A stretch of DNA of 36,209 nucleotides, from the NCBI GenBank assembly GCA_945869955.1, contig CAMBQP010000036.1, forward strand, positions 1 to 36,209. The letters are read 5' to 3'. This document shows, one piece after another, positions 28,170 through 36,209 of the stretch (the stretch's first letter is position 1; each line of letters begins with the position of its first letter). This DNA is from Schlesneria paludicola DSM 18645. Lineage in GTDB: Bacteria > Planctomycetota > Planctomycetia > Planctomycetales > Planctomycetaceae. The translations under genes and the position numbers were made by a program. Under the pieces are notes generated by a model. The model was not told where the DNA came from. It did no database searches and worked only from the letters and a program-made list of their open reading frames with translations.

Positions 28170-28810
28170 AGATGCGTGACAACGTCCTCAGTCCGGAATC
28201 GAACTTTGGGTAACTTCGCGTATTTATCCTCGCTCGACCGGTAGCCGGCAGCGGCGACGACCGAGGCATGGTGGCCATGCGGTGTCAGTCCCAGAATTTC
28301 GTTGTACTTGTGAGGTTCGAATCCTTCAATCGGGCACGTATCAATCCCCAGCATTGCGGCAGAGGACATAAAAAATGCGAGGGCAATGTAGGCTTGCCGT
28401 GCGGCCCATTCGTTGATGTCAAACTTTGGGGATTCGAGCGAGCCGACCAACATCTTGCGAAAAGGGGCCAGCGATTCGATCGAGACTCCGCGGACTTCAG
28501 CCGTTCGTGCCAAATAGCGATCAATTTCCGCAGCTCCCAGGTTTTTCTTGATGGCAAAGACCACCAAGTGCGAGGCCTCAACAATCTGAGACTGATTCCA
28601 GCTTGCCGGTTTCAGTTGTGTTTTGATATTTGCGTCGGTGACGACATAAAAATGCCATGGCTGTAAACCGAATGAGGATGGTGACAACACCAGCGACTGC
28701 TCGAGCGTTTGCCAATCCGGCGCCGGGATCTTGCGCCCCGGATCGAATGCTTTTGTGGCGTAGCGCCAGCCAAGTTGTCGCTCGACTACATCATTTTCAA
28801 CAGGCTTCAT
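28166..28810 (-). CDS. Nitroreductase-family NAD(P)H-dependent oxidoreductase
   Basis: The 214-residue protein follows the NfsB/YdgI-type nitroreductase pattern: RYATKAFDPGRKIP near the start, LVLSPSSFGLQPWHFYVV for FMN binding, ASHLVVFAI, and a final GIDTCPIEGFEP block with VVAAAGYRSSEDKYA. It should be a flavoprotein that reduces nitro compounds, quinones or similar acceptors with NAD(P)H. The frame extends to 28933, but ATG 28810 gives the usual beginning MKPVENDVVERQLGWRYATK and has GGAG nine bases upstream; ATG 28816 is a near alternative. The extra upstream residues have no family match. Confidence 0.92.
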   Translation of the reverse strand: MKPVENDVVERQLGWRYATKAFDPGRKIPAPDWQTLEQSLVLSPSSFGLQPWHFYVVTDANIKTQLKPASWNQSQIVEASHLVVFAIKKNLGAAEIDRYLARTAEVRGVSIESLAPFRKMLVGSLESPKFDINEWAARQAYIALAFFMSSAAMLGIDTCPIEGFEPHKYNEILGLTPHGHHASVVAAAGYRSSEDKYAKLPKVRFRTEDVVTHL

Positions 28811-29198
28811 CAGCATCAGCTCCAGGAAAAACCAGCGGGTGGCGGGACGAGTCCATTCAATCGTCCCTCCACCCCTTCGATGCCAGATCTTAGGCATCGT
28901 TGAAGAGACATCAAGGGAAATCACGAGCGACAATCTAAAAATTGGCAGCGAGACTTTGAAACTGACATTCGCGGACGCGGTTCCCGGATTTCACGAATCC
29001 TGAACCGAAAAGAGATCGCTCGCAAGCGATTTGATCGAGATTTCAAGATCCAAAACAACCGCGATTTTTGAGCCTGTGAGCCAGTATGGCATTTTCTGCC
29101 GGAGTTGAGATTGACGGGATCGCTCGTTTCTGGAAAAACCTGCCGGTCAAGAAGATCGGCGGTATCGCCAATTTCCCGTTACTAGCGAGGCAGCCCCT
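28811..29198. other. Divergent intergenic region
   Basis: This gap precedes both the nitroreductase gene (-) and the outer-membrane gene (+), so it should hold both promoters. A 6-bp hairpin (ATCGCT at 29015-29020 with AGCGAT at 29025-29030, loop CGCA) is the only clear structure. I see no gene and no confident promoter pair. Confidence 0.4.
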
Positions 29199-30338
29199 GT
29201 GTGCAATGTTCTACTGTGCCTTTTTGCCATGTTCGTCGGCGGAATGCCAGATGGTGTCGTTGCCACCGCCAATCAAGACGCGAATTTGTCTCAACTCTTT
29301 CGCGACGAGGGGGAATCGATAGCGACCGGATTTCCGCGTCTTCGTTGGCTCTCGCCGCAAGGAAATGAAACTCCGGTGGTTCGAGGACAGTCCTCGGAGG
29401 GGGCCTTTACAACACCACCCATGACCGCCCCACTGGCACTCCCTTATCAGCCAACCGATCCGTTTCAAATTCAGGCGGGGCCGGATCCTGTCATGCCCTA
29501 TCTGAATGATCCTTCGCAGACCATTTTATCGGGAATCAATGGCCCCCAGCCCTACCGATTCGGTTATACGCCAATGTTTGATGGTGCTTTTATTGCCCCA
29601 TCTAAAGCCAAATCACCAGGTCACGGTTACTTTGGCGTGCAGGAATACGATGCCGCACTCAAGCATGTTGCCATGCTGGGGCCTGACTGGGTCTTCACCA
29701 GCACAGCACAAGGTGGTGCCCGCGTTTGGACGGGGCCAAGTACCCCGAGCCTGCCACCCATGGTTTATCGGCTCGGTTGGGATCTGCTCCTGACATCACC
29801 CCAGGTTAACGGATGGAGTGCCCAACTCGATTTTAATCCCTCGATCAATACCGATTTTGGCGGTTCACTGGGACGGGAAGCCATTAATCTGGATGCCTAC
29901 GGGGCTTTATTTTATCGCGCTTCACCCCAGTGGATGTTTGTGCTGGGGGCTCAATATTGGGATCGAGTGGACAACATCATTATCCCCTACGCGGGGGCTG
30001 TTTGGAACCCGAACGAGCGATTGGAGTTACGAATGCTCTTTCCAAAATCGCGAATCAGCTATTTTCTCGGAACGTTTGGCAATGGTTCGCACTGGCTCTA
30101 TGCCACCGGCGAATATCATGTTGAATCCTACCAGATTAGTATGCCTGGAAACGCGAGTCGCGAACAGATTCAGCTCAGCGATTGGCGACTGGGGATCGGC
30201 TTGCGCAGTGATCATCAGTGGTACGACAAGTATGTGGAAGTAGGTTATGTGTTGGGACGGCAAAATATTTTTCAGGGATCCACTCCGGGATTTAATGTCA
30301 GCGATGGGATAATGGCCCGGTTTGGCGTACGGTTTTAA
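29199..30338 (+). CDS. Outer-membrane beta-barrel protein (DUF6268-like)
   Basis: The product has 379 residues with a short signal peptide (VLLCLFAMFVGG core) and then alternating aromatic strands typical of an outer-membrane barrel: RLGWDLLLTSP, WSAQLDFNPSIN, WMFVLGAQYWDR, LRMLFPKSRISYF, WLYATGEYHVESYQI and DKYVEVGYVLGR. It ends in ARFGVRF with a terminal Phe, as expected for barrel insertion. Overall it resembles the DUF6268 family found in planctomycetes. The function is unknown; a porin or structural role is inferred. The GTG start at 29199 has GAGG eight bases upstream. The 34-residue membrane peptide gene starts 68 bases after its stop. Confidence 0.82.
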   Translation: MCNVLLCLFAMFVGGMPDGVVATANQDANLSQLFRDEGESIATGFPRLRWLSPQGNETPVVRGQSSEGAFTTPPMTAPLALPYQPTDPFQIQAGPDPVMPYLNDPSQTILSGINGPQPYRFGYTPMFDGAFIAPSKAKSPGHGYFGVQEYDAALKHVAMLGPDWVFTSTAQGGARVWTGPSTPSLPPMVYRLGWDLLLTSPQVNGWSAQLDFNPSINTDFGGSLGREAINLDAYGALFYRASPQWMFVLGAQYWDRVDNIIIPYAGAVWNPNERLELRMLFPKSRISYFLGTFGNGSHWLYATGEYHVESYQISMPGNASREQIQLSDWRLGIGLRSDHQWYDKYVEVGYVLGRQNIFQGSTPGFNVSDGIMARFGVRF

Positions 30339-30406
30339 AGCCGACGGTGCTATCGTGTGATGCAAACCATTCGTATTGCTGGCACAAAAATCATTGAAGG
30401 TTGCTC

Positions 30407-30511
30407 ATGGCCCGCTGGCCCGATAACACCAAATCCAACGTGATCGGTTTTCTGATTGTTTTCCTCGGGTTTCCACTCCTCTGCTGGATAGCATGGTGGT
30501 GGTTGCGTTAA
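30407..30511 (+). CDS. Putative 34-residue single-pass membrane peptide
   Basis: ATG 30407 opens a 34-codon frame ending in TAA 30509-30511, with GAAGG placed six bases before the start. The peptide starts MARWPDNTKS, has a single hydrophobic helix (about residues 11-31, with FLIVFLGFPLLCWIAW) and ends WWWLR. The layout (short polar start, helix, Trp/Arg end) is what is expected of a one-helix inner-membrane peptide with its N-terminus polar. I recognise no family. It lies 68 bases after the outer-membrane barrel gene and could share its transcript. A chance frame remains possible, so the call rests on the ribosome-binding site and the helix. Confidence 0.5.
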   Translation: MARWPDNTKSNVIGFLIVFLGFPLLCWIAWWWLR

Positions 30512-30864
30512 ATCACGAGAAAAACCCTCCGGGTTGGCTCTGGTGTCCACCTCGTCACGGATTTCGCTTTCAAATGGGGCAAATTTGTGGAAAACGTGCT
30601 GTTTCTACGGAAACGCAGCGTATCTCAAAAAAACAGGTCAACGAAACGAGATTAACTCGCTCAAGCCGTTTTCGCTGGAAAAACGTTCAAAAATCACAAT
30701 TTTCACCTAAAATTGGTAATGCTGCCGGGGAATCCGAGGCGATGACTTTTCAAAATCAGACGTGGTTGCTATCCTGATGAAGTGACAGCGCGTTGGCGGC
30801 AGACTCATTGCGTATAAAACTGAATGCGGGAATTTCTCGCTTAAAATTTAAGGAGCTCAGAAAA
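30512..30864. other. Intergenic region upstream of the 32-residue basic protein
   Basis: No credible gene lies here. A TATAAA hexamer at 30813-30818 is preceded at 30793-30798 by TTGGCG; the 14-base spacer is short for a housekeeping promoter, so the pair is only a candidate promoter for the small basic protein gene. Confidence 0.35.
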
Positions 30865-30963
30865 ATGGCAAAAAACACTCGTAAGGTGAACAAGGCAAAT
30901 CACGGTACCCGTCCAGCGAGTTCGAAGGCCCGTAAAGCCCGACGACGTAAGCTTGGTGTATAG
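30865..30963 (+). CDS. Putative 32-residue highly basic protein
   Basis: ATG 30865 opens a 32-codon frame that ends at TAG 30961-30963. A full AAGGAG ribosome-binding site lies nine bases upstream, stronger than for most genes here. The peptide begins MAKNTRKVNK and ends KARRRKLGV, with six Lys, six Arg and no Asp or Glu, so it is almost certainly bound to nucleic acid, most likely RNA. Size and composition recall the smallest ribosomal proteins (bTHX, bS22, bL36 or the mS38-like peptides), but I do not match it to any of them. A perfect intrinsic terminator follows 130 bases later at 31093-31116. The gene is thus a complete transcription unit of its own, if a promoter near 30793-30818 is real. 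Confidence 0.72.
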   Translation: MAKNTRKVNKANHGTRPASSKARKARRRKLGV

Positions 30964-31092
30964 TTCGTTGACTGAGAATCGCGTTCCAAACAAATTTTCC
31001 CCCTGAAAAAGAGGGTCATGTTCTGGTAAGCAGGATTCTAATGTGGGCAACGACTCGTGATGGTGATGGTATCGCCATGATGACGGCAGGAC

Positions 31093-31116
31093 GAGGCGGG
31101 TTTACCCGCCTCTTTT
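31093..31116 (+). terminator. Intrinsic terminator
   Basis: GAGGCGGG (31093-31100) and CCCGCCTC (31105-31112) form a perfect 8-bp GC-rich stem with a TTTA loop, followed directly by TTTT at 31113-31116. It lies 130 bases after the 32-residue protein and inside an upstream in-frame extension of the DinG-like gene, which argues that the helicase starts downstream of it. Confidence 0.9.
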
Positions 31117-31262
31117 CGTTGATCCCCCTCAGGAAATTTCTCTCTGTCGGTGCAGCAGCAGGGGGCAGTCTACGAATCATCGCATTCAATCAGAGGCAGA
31201 TTTCCGTTCTTCCGGTTATACTGCATGATTCGTGGCGAAACGGTGGCTCCTGCAAGGATTCC

Positions 31263-33263
31263 ATGGTGGCTCTTGGCGTGTTGGATGTACTCGGTGACAG
31301 CGGCAGTATCGCTCGTCGCTTGAAGAACTATGAATCCCGGCCACAACAGATCGAAATGGCAACGGCTGTCGAACGCGCCATCGAAATGAAACAACACCTG
31401 GTTGTTGAAGCAGGAACGGGTACCGGCAAGAGTTTTGCCTACCTCGTCCCAACGATTCTGGCTGCGACCGCCAAACAGGGGGAAGGGGGAAAACGGAAAA
31501 AAGTCGTGATTTCCACGCACACAATCAGCCTGCAAGAACAATTGATCAGCAAGGATATTCCGTTTCTGAATGCTGTCATGCCAGTGGAATTTTCTGCCGT
31601 CCTCGTTAAAGGTCGCTCCAACTACATCAGCCTGCGGCGGATGAAAGGTGCTGTCGAACGTTCTCACTCGCTTTATTCCCGCCCCGATGAATTGGCCCAA
31701 CTGGAACATGTCGTCGAGTGGTCTCGAAACACGACAGATGGCAGCTTGGCGGATCTGGACTTCAAGCCCATTTCGAACGTCTGGGACGAGGTTCATAGTG
31801 ATCATGGGAATTGTCTCGGTAAAAAATGTCCCACGCACGATCAGTGTCTTTATTACAAGGCACGCCGCCGAATCTGGAACGCGGATGTCATGGTCGTTAA
31901 CCATGCCCTCTTTTTTGCTGATCTGTCACTCCGTCGTGACGGAGTGAGTCTGCTTCCTGATTATGATGTCGTTGTCTTTGATGAGGCGCATACCGTCGAA
32001 CAGGTGGCAGCCGATCACCTGGGAATGTCGGTCTCGAATGGACAGGTCGAATACATGCTCAGCAAGCTGTATAACGATCGGACGAACAAAGGGCTCTTGA
32101 TGCGAATGACATCGCCCGATGTTCCGATGCTCGATTTCCAACGCGATACCATGCAGCAGGTGGACCGGATTCGCTTCCTGGCGCGGGATTTATTTGACAG
32201 CGTTCAGGAATGCCAGCGAACAAAGGCGGCGAAGAATGGTCGCTTTCGGCAGGTCGTCGATCTCCAGAATGAGGTCAGCCCTGCGCTGAAGGAACTGAGC
32301 AGCCGCATCATTCAACTCAGTGCCAATATCCCAGCGGAAGAAGAGCGGATCGAATATACTTCCGCGGCTGAGCGTTGCTCCGGATTAGCAGACTCATTGA
32401 ATTCGTGGTTGCAACAGTCAATCGAAGATGCCGTTTATTGGGTCGAGTCGAGTGGGCAAAACCAGCAGCGAATCAAACTGGTGTCAGCACCAATTGACGT
32501 TGGTCCCGTACTGCGTGACGAACTGTTCAATAAAATCAGCACCGTGGTTCTCACGAGTGCGACGCTCGCCGTGGGGGGACAAAGCTTTGACTTCATCCGC
32601 AGGCGACTTGGCCTGACCAAATCCCATGAAAAGAAAGTCGGCAGTCCGTTCGACTATCGCGCTCAAATGAAGTTGATCCTTCCCGAGGGGATGCCGGACC
32701 CCAGCGAAGCACCCCTCGCCTATGAATCGGCGGTTTGCGATCGGATTCAGCAGTATGTCGCTCAGACCAATGGGCATGCCTTTGTGCTTTTCACCAGCTA
32801 CCAAATGCTTCGCAACTGTGCCCGTCGACTGACTCCCTGGTTTGTTGCGCAGAATATGAGCCTCTATTCGCAGGGTGACGAGATGCCGCGAACCATGTTG
32901 CTGGAAAAGTTTCGCCAGGATCCTGCCGGTGTGCTGTTCGGTGCAGACAGTTTTTGGCAGGGTGTCGATGTTCCCGGTGACGCCTTGCAAAACGTAATCA
33001 TCACGAAATTGCCCTTCAGTGTTCCCGACCATCCGTTACTCGAAGCCCGACTCGAGGCGATCAGGACATCCGGTGGCAACCCTTTCATGGATTATCAAGT
33101 CCCCGAAGCGGTCATCAAACTGAAACAGGGGTTTGGCCGTTTGATTCGGACCAGGACCGACCGGGGAATTGTTGTCATTCTTGATCCACGAGTGAAGACG
33201 AAACGCTACGGACAACTCTTTCTGGATAGCCTGCCGGATTGTGAGATTGTCCGCGATCCATGA
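31263..33263 (+). CDS. DinG/XPD-type ATP-dependent DNA helicase
   Basis: From ATG 31263 the product has 666 residues. Motif I EAGTGTGKSFAYL, Ia STHTISLQEQL, the DEAH box (VVVFDEAHTVEQ) and motif VI QGFGRLIRTRTDRG are typical of the DinG/XPD helicases. The iron-sulfur domain retains three cysteines in the family spacing C-x4-C-x5-C (Cys184, Cys189, Cys195), but the first cysteine, expected after KGRSNY, is Ser123 in KGRSNYISLRR. The family unwinds DNA in repair and R-loop removal. The frame is open from 31041, but the intrinsic terminator at 31093 lies inside it, AAGGA stands four bases before ATG 31263, and the product then begins with the usual DVLGDSGSIARRL region. The methyltransferase gene follows after 78 bases. 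Confidence 0.9.
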   Translation: MVALGVLDVLGDSGSIARRLKNYESRPQQIEMATAVERAIEMKQHLVVEAGTGTGKSFAYLVPTILAATAKQGEGGKRKKVVISTHTISLQEQLISKDIPFLNAVMPVEFSAVLVKGRSNYISLRRMKGAVERSHSLYSRPDELAQLEHVVEWSRNTTDGSLADLDFKPISNVWDEVHSDHGNCLGKKCPTHDQCLYYKARRRIWNADVMVVNHALFFADLSLRRDGVSLLPDYDVVVFDEAHTVEQVAADHLGMSVSNGQVEYMLSKLYNDRTNKGLLMRMTSPDVPMLDFQRDTMQQVDRIRFLARDLFDSVQECQRTKAAKNGRFRQVVDLQNEVSPALKELSSRIIQLSANIPAEEERIEYTSAAERCSGLADSLNSWLQQSIEDAVYWVESSGQNQQRIKLVSAPIDVGPVLRDELFNKISTVVLTSATLAVGGQSFDFIRRRLGLTKSHEKKVGSPFDYRAQMKLILPEGMPDPSEAPLAYESAVCDRIQQYVAQTNGHAFVLFTSYQMLRNCARRLTPWFVAQNMSLYSQGDEMPRTMLLEKFRQDPAGVLFGADSFWQGVDVPGDALQNVIITKLPFSVPDHPLLEARLEAIRTSGGNPFMDYQVPEAVIKLKQGFGRLIRTRTDRGIVVILDPRVKTKRYGQLFLDSLPDCEIVRDP

Positions 33264-33341
33264 TCAGCACATGGACTTGCGACGGCCGAAAAAACCGAAG
33301 TCTGCCGTTTCTCTATTTGTCATACTGTCAAAGAACAATTT

Positions 33342-34526
33342 GTGCCTGCTCAATTGAATCCTGACCTCAACGACGAATGCCGAGTCCTGCACGTACTGCG
33401 TGAAACTCCGCAAATTTTTGAACAGATCGCAGCCTCGAATGGACCTGAACTGTCATTGCAGGCCATCCTGCGCCGTCAGTATCCCGACGATGTGGTCCGG
33501 GCAGCGATTTCACTCCAGGACTTGCGTCGAAAGGGGGGGGGTAAGTTTTCCCGAGCCGATCAGATGTGGTTCGATCGTCAAGGCCTCGAACAATCGACGT
33601 CCGAGGGTGTCGCCCGTCATAAAGCGTTGAGATTTCAGGGCTCTGTGTGGGATTTGTGTTGCGGGATCGGCAGTGATGCGTTGGCACAAGCGATCCACTG
33701 CGAAGTCACGGCATTCGATCTGAATCCGGCAGCGACGTTACGAACTCAATGGAATGCCAAGGTCTATGGCGTCGACCACCGGGTGCAAACACGAACTGCG
33801 GATGTCTTGCAACTGCAGGGAATCGAGGGTTTGATTCATATTGATCCCGACCGCCGTCCAGGGTCCTCAGGGCGAGTCAGTCGGATCGAGGACTATGTCC
33901 CCGGCTTGGAATTCCTCAAAGCGATGATGCCGCGCTGCCGTGGTGGGGCGATCAAATTGAGTCCCGCCAGCAATTTTGGCGGCAAATTTCCCGGCGCAGA
34001 AATCGAACTCATCAGTCTCCACGGCGAGTGCAAGGAGGCGACGGTCTGGTTCGGGGATCTGGCCAGCAAAAGCGAGTTTCGTGCTACGGTCTTGCCCTCG
34101 GGGGCAACCGTGGCCGGACATCCGCTGGAAGTGGCTGTCCCTGTCGTCCCTCTGGGTTCCTATCTCTATGATCCCGATCCTGCGGTGGTCCGTGCAGGTC
34201 TGGTTGATCTCGTCGCGGACCAACTGGGACTCGGACGTCTCGATGCCGCTGAAGAATACCTGACATCCGAAAAACGAATTGTCTCACCATTCGTCCAAAC
34301 ATTTGAAGTCCTGGCCAATCTTCCCAACAACGAGCGTGATTTAAAGGGCTGGCTCAGGACCTCCGGAATTGGTCCCCTGGAAATCAAGTGCCGACACATC
34401 CCGACTCAAGCCGACGCGTTGCGCCGCCGGTTGCCGCTCACAGGTTCCCTGCAGGGAGTGGTCGTGATTGCTCGCCTGAATGGAAAGGCCCGGATCGTTT
34501 GTGCACGACGAGTTCAGACTGGGTAG
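33342..34526 (+). CDS. THUMP-like class I SAM-dependent methyltransferase
   Basis: The 394-residue protein has the SAM-binding loop VWDLCCGIGSDALA (motif I, DLCCGIGSD at 104-112), motif II-type AFDLNPAA and the active-site-like IHIDPDRRPG. The C-terminal third, with FEVLANLPNNERDLKGWLRTSGIGPLEIKCRHI, fits the THUMP-like domain (PF18096) found in this methyltransferase family. These proteins are thought to modify RNA, but the target is not established. It starts at GTG 33342; no strong ribosome-binding site is visible, and no other start lies near. It follows the helicase gene by 78 bases and probably shares its transcript. Confidence 0.87.
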   Translation: MPAQLNPDLNDECRVLHVLRETPQIFEQIAASNGPELSLQAILRRQYPDDVVRAAISLQDLRRKGGGKFSRADQMWFDRQGLEQSTSEGVARHKALRFQGSVWDLCCGIGSDALAQAIHCEVTAFDLNPAATLRTQWNAKVYGVDHRVQTRTADVLQLQGIEGLIHIDPDRRPGSSGRVSRIEDYVPGLEFLKAMMPRCRGGAIKLSPASNFGGKFPGAEIELISLHGECKEATVWFGDLASKSEFRATVLPSGATVAGHPLEVAVPVVPLGSYLYDPDPAVVRAGLVDLVADQLGLGRLDAAEEYLTSEKRIVSPFVQTFEVLANLPNNERDLKGWLRTSGIGPLEIKCRHIPTQADALRRRLPLTGSLQGVVVIARLNGKARIVCARRVQTG

Positions 34527-34590
34527 CCGCCGAGATGAACGTGTTCGTCGCGATCTGTTTGGGATGCAAACCTCATGTCGAGTTCCGCAA

Positions 34591-36209
34591 TCAAAGCCTT
34601 CTGATTGCGATGACACAAATATCATCACTTTGAGGCTTTCCTTCACAGAATTTATCGACATCACCGATCAATGCGGGAATCAATTCTTTCACCGATTTAG
34701 GCCCCTTCGAGATCGATTTGCTGGCTCGCTCTTTTGCAAACAGAACATTCGCGTGATTCATGGCCTCGGTAATTCCATCTGTATAGAAAACAATGGAATC
34801 ATCCTGCCCAAGGGGAATTGTCAGTGATTTGTACTTCAGGTCGCGCATGATACCCAGCGGCATACCCGACTCGCTATGACTGACCATTTTGGCCTGCCGA
34901 CCGTGGCGACGGAGGATTGGCGGTGGATGCCCTGCGCTGGCAAGTTGAATTTCATGAGCTACCGGATCAAGGATCGCAATCGACAAGGTGATAAACCGAT
35001 ACCCCATGGCCGAGTCTGCCATTTCGGTATTCAGACTGGCCAAAGCCAGTTCTGCCCGCTGCGCATTCGAGAGATGATATCGAACCGAGGCATGGAGCCG
35101 AGCCATCAACAGCGCTGCAGGAATTCCCTTCCCCGCCACATCACCAATCACGGTCGCAATCCGACCGTCTGACAAGCGTATGAAATCATAATAATCCCCC
35201 CCAATACTATGTGCCGCTTCGTAGTAATCCGCAAATTCATAACCATCAAGAGTGGGAGGGGAACTCGGCAGAAATCCCAATTGGACCTGCGCCGCAATTT
35301 CCAGATCTCGATCAAATTCTCGCTGATCCAGTAATCGCTCGTGCAGCGAACTATTTTCAACAGCCAATGCGGCCTGGGCTCCGACACTGACAAAAATGTC
35401 CAGATCATCGGCATGGAACGACTGCGATACGTCAAACGTGCTCACCTGCATGACACCCAGGGCGACCCCACCCACTTCCATCAGTGGCGTACACATCAAA
35501 GACCGAAGCTGCATGTCAACGAGACTTTCACTGCTTTGAAAGCGGCGATCCTCACCGACATCGATGCTTAAAATGGCCTGCCCCGTCTCCATGGCCTGCC
35601 GAACAACCGTCATGCTGATCGGAACGTCATCATTGATCGAACGTCGGGATTGCGAACCCCGCAAGTGGAGTTTGTCAGACTCTTGGTCTCGAAGCAAAAC
35701 AAAGCCCGAATCGGCCTGAGGGAAAATCTTGAACAGTGATTTGAGGATGACGTCCAGAACCTGAGACAGGACGACCACTCTTCCCAGTGCCATGCTGATT
35801 TCCAGAATGGCTCGCAGCTTGGCTTCAGGCTTAATATTCAGCCGTAAACCCTGTTCGGAAGACCCCGCCGGCATGGTGATGATCGCGGAATTCTCTTTGG
35901 CGTTTTCCACGATCTCGATTTCGGGCGCGTAGACCTCGAGATCTTCAGAATGGTGTTCTTCAGCAGGCTCGCGGGTCAGTAACGTTTCCTGGGGGTTTAA
36001 ACCCGATGAATCGAATGCGGGGAGCGGATTGTGGGTCAGCAGAAAAATAAACGTAAAATCACAGATTTTGATTTCATCGCCGTCATGTAGAGCCGTCCTC
36101 CCCCGAATCGGCTGTCCATTTAACTGCGTCCCGTTACGGCTATGCAAATCCTTCAGTACATAGAGCCCTTGCTCGTAAAGGATTTGAGCATGTTCACGGC
36201 TGACCGAGG
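34591..36209 (-). CDS. FHA-GAF-SpoIIE serine phosphatase (partial, N-terminus beyond right edge)
   Basis: The frame stays open to the right window edge, so the N-terminus is missing. The first visible block is an FHA domain: SVSREHAQILYEQGLYVLKD, then LHSRNGTQLNGQPI, the pThr-binding pattern. A GAF domain follows (from about SMALGRVVVLSQVLDV to LAVENSSLHERLLDQ). The C-terminal domain is PP2C/SpoIIE-type, with GGDYYDF, GDVAGKGIPAALLMARL, FYTDGITEA and the final SDDICVIAI, all metal-binding blocks kept. It should be a cytoplasmic Ser/Thr phosphatase switched by a phosphopeptide and a small ligand or partner protein. A TTG at 36147 also starts the frame, but it falls inside the FHA fold and is not the true start. 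The gene is convergent with the methyltransferase gene. Confidence 0.9.
   Translation of the reverse strand, partial: SVSREHAQILYEQGLYVLKDLHSRNGTQLNGQPIRGRTALHDGDEIKICDFTFIFLLTHNPLPAFDSSGLNPQETLLTREPAEEHHSEDLEVYAPEIEIVENAKENSAIITMPAGSSEQGLRLNIKPEAKLRAILEISMALGRVVVLSQVLDVILKSLFKIFPQADSGFVLLRDQESDKLHLRGSQSRRSINDDVPISMTVVRQAMETGQAILSIDVGEDRRFQSSESLVDMQLRSLMCTPLMEVGGVALGVMQVSTFDVSQSFHADDLDIFVSVGAQAALAVENSSLHERLLDQREFDRDLEIAAQVQLGFLPSSPPTLDGYEFADYYEAAHSIGGDYYDFIRLSDGRIATVIGDVAGKGIPAALLMARLHASVRYHLSNAQRAELALASLNTEMADSAMGYRFITLSIAILDPVAHEIQLASAGHPPPILRRHGRQAKMVSHSESGMPLGIMRDLKYKSLTIPLGQDDSIVFYTDGITEAMNHANVLFAKERASKSISKGPKSVKELIPALIGDVDKFCEGKPQSDDICVIAIRRL

Noticed and set aside
28311..28325. A GGTTCGAATCC string that looks like a tRNA T-loop
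   Set aside because: It lies inside the nitroreductase reading frame, where it encodes GFEP on the - strand, and no acceptor or anticodon arms can be built around it.
30493..30777. 94-codon open frame
   Set aside because: It overlaps the end of the small membrane peptide gene, has no ribosome-binding site and shows no recognisable pattern.
31041..31262. In-frame upstream extension of the DinG-like gene
   Set aside because: It contains a perfect intrinsic terminator at 31093-31116, and the family similarity begins only after ATG 31263.

Overview
The window looks like chromosomal DNA of a planctomycete (class Planctomycetia; a Schlesneria- or Planctomyces-like relative is a guess from gene content and moderate GC). 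The evidence is a set of families largely typical of that phylum: a PSCyt1/DUF1549/DUF1553 protein with a DUF1501 Tat-exported partner, a PSCyt1-WD40 fusion, a DUF6288-type PDZ/HEAT protein, a DUF6268 outer-membrane barrel, a remnant of a planctomycete-type Ser/Thr kinase and an FHA-GAF-SpoIIE phosphatase. I see no rRNA, tRNA, CRISPR array, prophage or insertion sequence.

Layout. 1-1026 (-): 5' part of a DUF2079 polytopic membrane protein, cut by the left edge. 1352-6975 (+): two large exported proteins, a DUF2341/LamG/sialate-O-acetylesterase-like protein and a PDZ/toroid/HEAT protein. 6976-7568: a gene-free stretch with a strong inverted repeat and a possible small structured RNA, leading to an RhlE-type DEAD-box helicase (7569-8906, +). 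9065-12986 (-): a VWA membrane protein, a short-chain dehydrogenase and a secreted thioredoxin-fold protein. 13168-18176 (+): a VF530/DUF2132 protein, then a metallophosphoesterase-fold protein that has lost its metal ligands, paired with a YhaN/SbcC-like ATPase carrying a transmembrane hairpin in mid-protein. 18250-18477 (-): a decayed kinase fragment. 18627-23349 (-): DUF1501 and PSCyt1/DUF1549/DUF1553 pair. 23679-24467 (-): hisF. 24752-27544 (+): cytochrome-WD40-PPC protein. 27659-28078 (+) and 28166-28810 (-): convergent YkgJ cysteine-cluster protein and nitroreductase. 29199-30338 (+): outer-membrane barrel, followed by two very small genes absent from an ordinary ORF scan (34 aa membrane peptide, 32 aa highly basic protein with strong ribosome-binding site and its own terminator). 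31263-34526 (+): DinG-type helicase and a THUMP-like methyltransferase. 34591-36209 (-): FHA-GAF-SpoIIE phosphatase, cut by the right edge.

The genes are mostly a mixture of housekeeping (hisF, helicases) and cell-envelope functions. The most promising unusual systems are the membrane-anchored Mre11/Rad50-like pair with a seemingly dead nuclease subunit (13706-18176), the 32 aa basic protein (30865-30963), and the DinG-family helicase in which one of the four iron-sulfur cysteines is serine. Domain assignments come from reading motifs by eye; no database search was run.
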